A stretch of DNA of 64,000 bases from Chitinophaga pinensis (GTDB taxonomy: Bacteria > Bacteroidota > Bacteroidia > Chitinophagales > Chitinophagaceae). Under the pieces are notes generated by a model, which was not told the DNA's origin, did not search any database, and was given only the letters and a program-made list of their open reading frames with translations. Shown here one piece after another: positions 62,527 through 64,000 of the stretch; within the stretch, counting starts at the first letter, position 1, and each line of letters opens with the position of its first letter. A program made the position numbers and the translations under genes. Where the stretch lies: assembly GCA_945897185.1 (NCBI GenBank), contig CAMDFC010000005.1, positions 1 to 64,000 of the forward strand, read 5' to 3'.

Positions 62527-63978
62527 TTATGCAATAATTCCATTTACAATTTGGCCAGCAACATCCGTCAGCCTGTATCTTCTGCCAAGGTGTTTATAGG
62601 TGAGCTGCTCATGGTTAATCCCCATCAGGTGCAAGACCGTAGCGTGAAAGTCATTTACACTAACAGGATCTTTGGTAATGTTATATCCAAATTCATCAGT
62701 CTCACCATAAACTGTTCCAGGTTTTACACCACCTCCAGCCATCCAAAGTGAGAAGCATTTGGGATGGTGATCACGTCCAAAGTTTTCAGAATCAATTTTA
62801 CCCTGACAATAATTAGTCCTTCCAAATTCACCGCCCCAGATGACCAGTGTTTCATCCAATAGACCTCTTTGTTTCAAGTCTTTTATCAAACCAGCGGATG
62901 CGCGGTCTACATCTTCTGCTTGCATGCGCATATCGCTGGCAAGGTTACCATGGGTATCCCAACCTTGGTGGTAGAGCTGGACAAACCGTACACCGGATTC
63001 TGAAAGTTTTCTGGCCAGTAAACAGTTTGCTGCATAAGTGCCAGGTACCAAGCATTCTGGTCCGTATAACTTAATTGTGTTATCAGATTCTTTACTTAAA
63101 TCGGTCAACTCAGGAACCGCACTTTGCATACGGTAAGACATTTCGTATTGCTGAATCCTGGTATTGATTTCTGGGTCACCAAAATTTTCAAAAGATTGTG
63201 CGTTGAATTGTGCAAGTTGATCAAGCATATCTCTTCTGCTTGATTTGTCGTGCCCTTCTGGATTTTTCAAATACAAAACAGGGTCTTCTCCACTACTAAA
63301 AACAACACCCTGGTGCACACTATCCAAAAATCCGTTTGTCCAAAGTTTGGAATAAACACCTTGTCCATTTCCACGGCCTCTCGACAAAAGAACGGTGTAT
63401 GAAGGCAAATTTGAATTTTCACTTCCCAACCCATAACTCATCCATGCGCCCATGCTTGGTCTGTTGCCCTGCTGAGCACCCGTTTGGAAAAAGGTGAGTG
63501 CAGGATCGTGGTTGATGGCTTCTGTGTGCATACTTTTGATGATACACATCTCATCTACAATGGATGCCATGTTTGGGAACAATTCTGAAACCCAGGCACC
63601 AGACTGACCATATTGTGAAAAGTTAAAAGCAGAACCTACCAAAGGAAAACTTTCCTGGTTGGAAGTCATTCCAGTTAATCGTTGTCCCTTTCTGATCGAT
63701 TCAGGTAATTCCTCTCCATGCATTTTGGTCAAGAGTGGTTTGTAGTCGAATGTCTCCAGCTGAGAAGGGGCACCATTTTGAAAGAGGTAAATGATTCGTT
63801 TTGCTTTTGGTGCAAATTGTGCTACTCCTAAGGGGATTGCTGAAGTTTCAGTAGAACCCAAAAGTTGGTCTTTGAACAACATAGAACCAAGTGCTGCACT
63901 TCCAATACCCAATCCTGCTTTTGTAAGGAAATGCCTTCTGGTAACATTGAGTCTAAATCTTTTCTCTTGGGTATCCAT
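62527..63978 (-). CDS. DUF1501 family Tat-exported protein
   Basis: 483 residues. Twin-arginine signal NVTRRHFLTKAGLGIGS (about 9-25). The family fold is alkaline-phosphatase-like: IIYLFQNGAPSQLETFDYKP near the start, MHTEAINHDPALTFFQTG, YHQGWDTHGN, VIWGGEFGRTNYCQG and DHHPKCFSLWMAGGGVKPG, with several metal-ligand-type His and Asp. DUF1501 proteins in planctomycetes and Bacteroidota accompany cytochrome-containing PSD1 proteins; the next gene to the right, outside the window, may be that partner. No reaction is established. It is 20 bp upstream of the cytochrome gene. Confidence 0.92.
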   Translation of the reverse strand: MDTQEKRFRLNVTRRHFLTKAGLGIGSAALGSMLFKDQLLGSTETSAIPLGVAQFAPKAKRIIYLFQNGAPSQLETFDYKPLLTKMHGEELPESIRKGQRLTGMTSNQESFPLVGSAFNFSQYGQSGAWVSELFPNMASIVDEMCIIKSMHTEAINHDPALTFFQTGAQQGNRPSMGAWMSYGLGSENSNLPSYTVLLSRGRGNGQGVYSKLWTNGFLDSVHQGVVFSSGEDPVLYLKNPEGHDKSSRRDMLDQLAQFNAQSFENFGDPEINTRIQQYEMSYRMQSAVPELTDLSKESDNTIKLYGPECLVPGTYAANCLLARKLSESGVRFVQLYHQGWDTHGNLASDMRMQAEDVDRASAGLIKDLKQRGLLDETLVIWGGEFGRTNYCQGKIDSENFGRDHHPKCFSLWMAGGGVKPGTVYGETDEFGYNITKDPVSVNDFHATVLHLMGINHEQLTYKHLGRRYRLTDVAGQIVNGIIA

Positions 63979-64000
63979 GTTTTTATTTTATGGTTGTTTC

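Overview
The window looks like a chromosomal stretch of a Bacteroidota bacterium, most likely family Chitinophagaceae. The reasons are the gene families present (putative porin, HYC_CC_PP protein, DUF2911, a CusA-TolC fusion, Tat-exported Gfo/Idh/MocA proteins), the many signal peptides ending in ...AQ or ...SQ, the TAnnTTTG -7 promoter boxes in front of many genes, and the moderately AT-rich DNA. The genus cannot be named from sequence reading alone. Most of the window is ordinary chromosome; no phage, insertion sequence or CRISPR array was seen.

Layout. 1-4.0 kb: the 5'-truncated end of a diheme cytochrome c peroxidase, then a divergent pair of Tat-exported sugar enzymes (TIM-barrel isomerase and Gfo/Idh/MocA oxidoreductase). 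4.07-7.4 kb: a small decayed island at the 3' end of tRNA-Asp, bounded by a relic copy of the tRNA 3' end. It carries a TolB-like exported protein, a decayed exported gene and a nuclease gene killed by a nonsense codon. 7.5-17.9 kb: alpha-carbonic anhydrase, STAS protein, ClpC, Sua5/YwlC, ABC-F ATPase, J-domain protein, NIPSNAP protein, saccharopine-dehydrogenase-like protein, purine nucleoside phosphorylase. 18-28.2 kb: an outer-membrane porin followed by a copper/heavy-metal module: HYC_CC_PP protein, two periplasmic HMA proteins (one with a metallothionein-like tail), an outer-membrane protein, a possible 26-residue microprotein, a CusA-like RND pump fused to its TolC-like channel, and a CusB-like adaptor.

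28.2-33.5 kb: the most interesting region. A tight minus-strand operon encodes a RimK-like ATP-grasp ligase, a YbdK-type carboxylate-amine ligase, a class I glutamine amidotransferase, a glutathionylspermidine-synthase-like ATP-grasp protein and a cupin. A divergent esterase carries a textbook EF-hand loop. The set reads as a pathway for an unknown amide-linked or gamma-glutamyl metabolite. 33.6-44.6 kb: DUF2911 lipoprotein, PdxJ, AhcY, GNAT, PrsW, a PQQ/heme dehydrogenase, an orphan ABC-type solute-binding lipoprotein, a metallopeptidase/propeller/beta-barrel protein and a nitroreductase. 44.7-55 kb: two tRNA-Val genes, an S9 peptidase, a second Gfo/Idh/MocA protein, ClpS, an exonuclease/GIY-YIG fusion, two small genes, ValS and MtaB. 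55-64 kb: an acyltransferase, PriA, DnaG, a membrane cytochrome with LRR and chitobiase-like domains, and a DUF1501 protein; the last two resemble planctomycete-type surface gene sets, whose next member would lie beyond the right edge.

Several genes act together. Sua5 makes the t6A precursor and MtaB methylthiolates t6A in tRNA. ClpS is the adaptor for Clp ATPases such as ClpC. Both tRNA-Val species lie within 9 kb of valS. PriA and DnaG are convergent replication genes. Starts were adjusted from the longest open frame for many genes using signal peptides, family N-termini and promoter positions.
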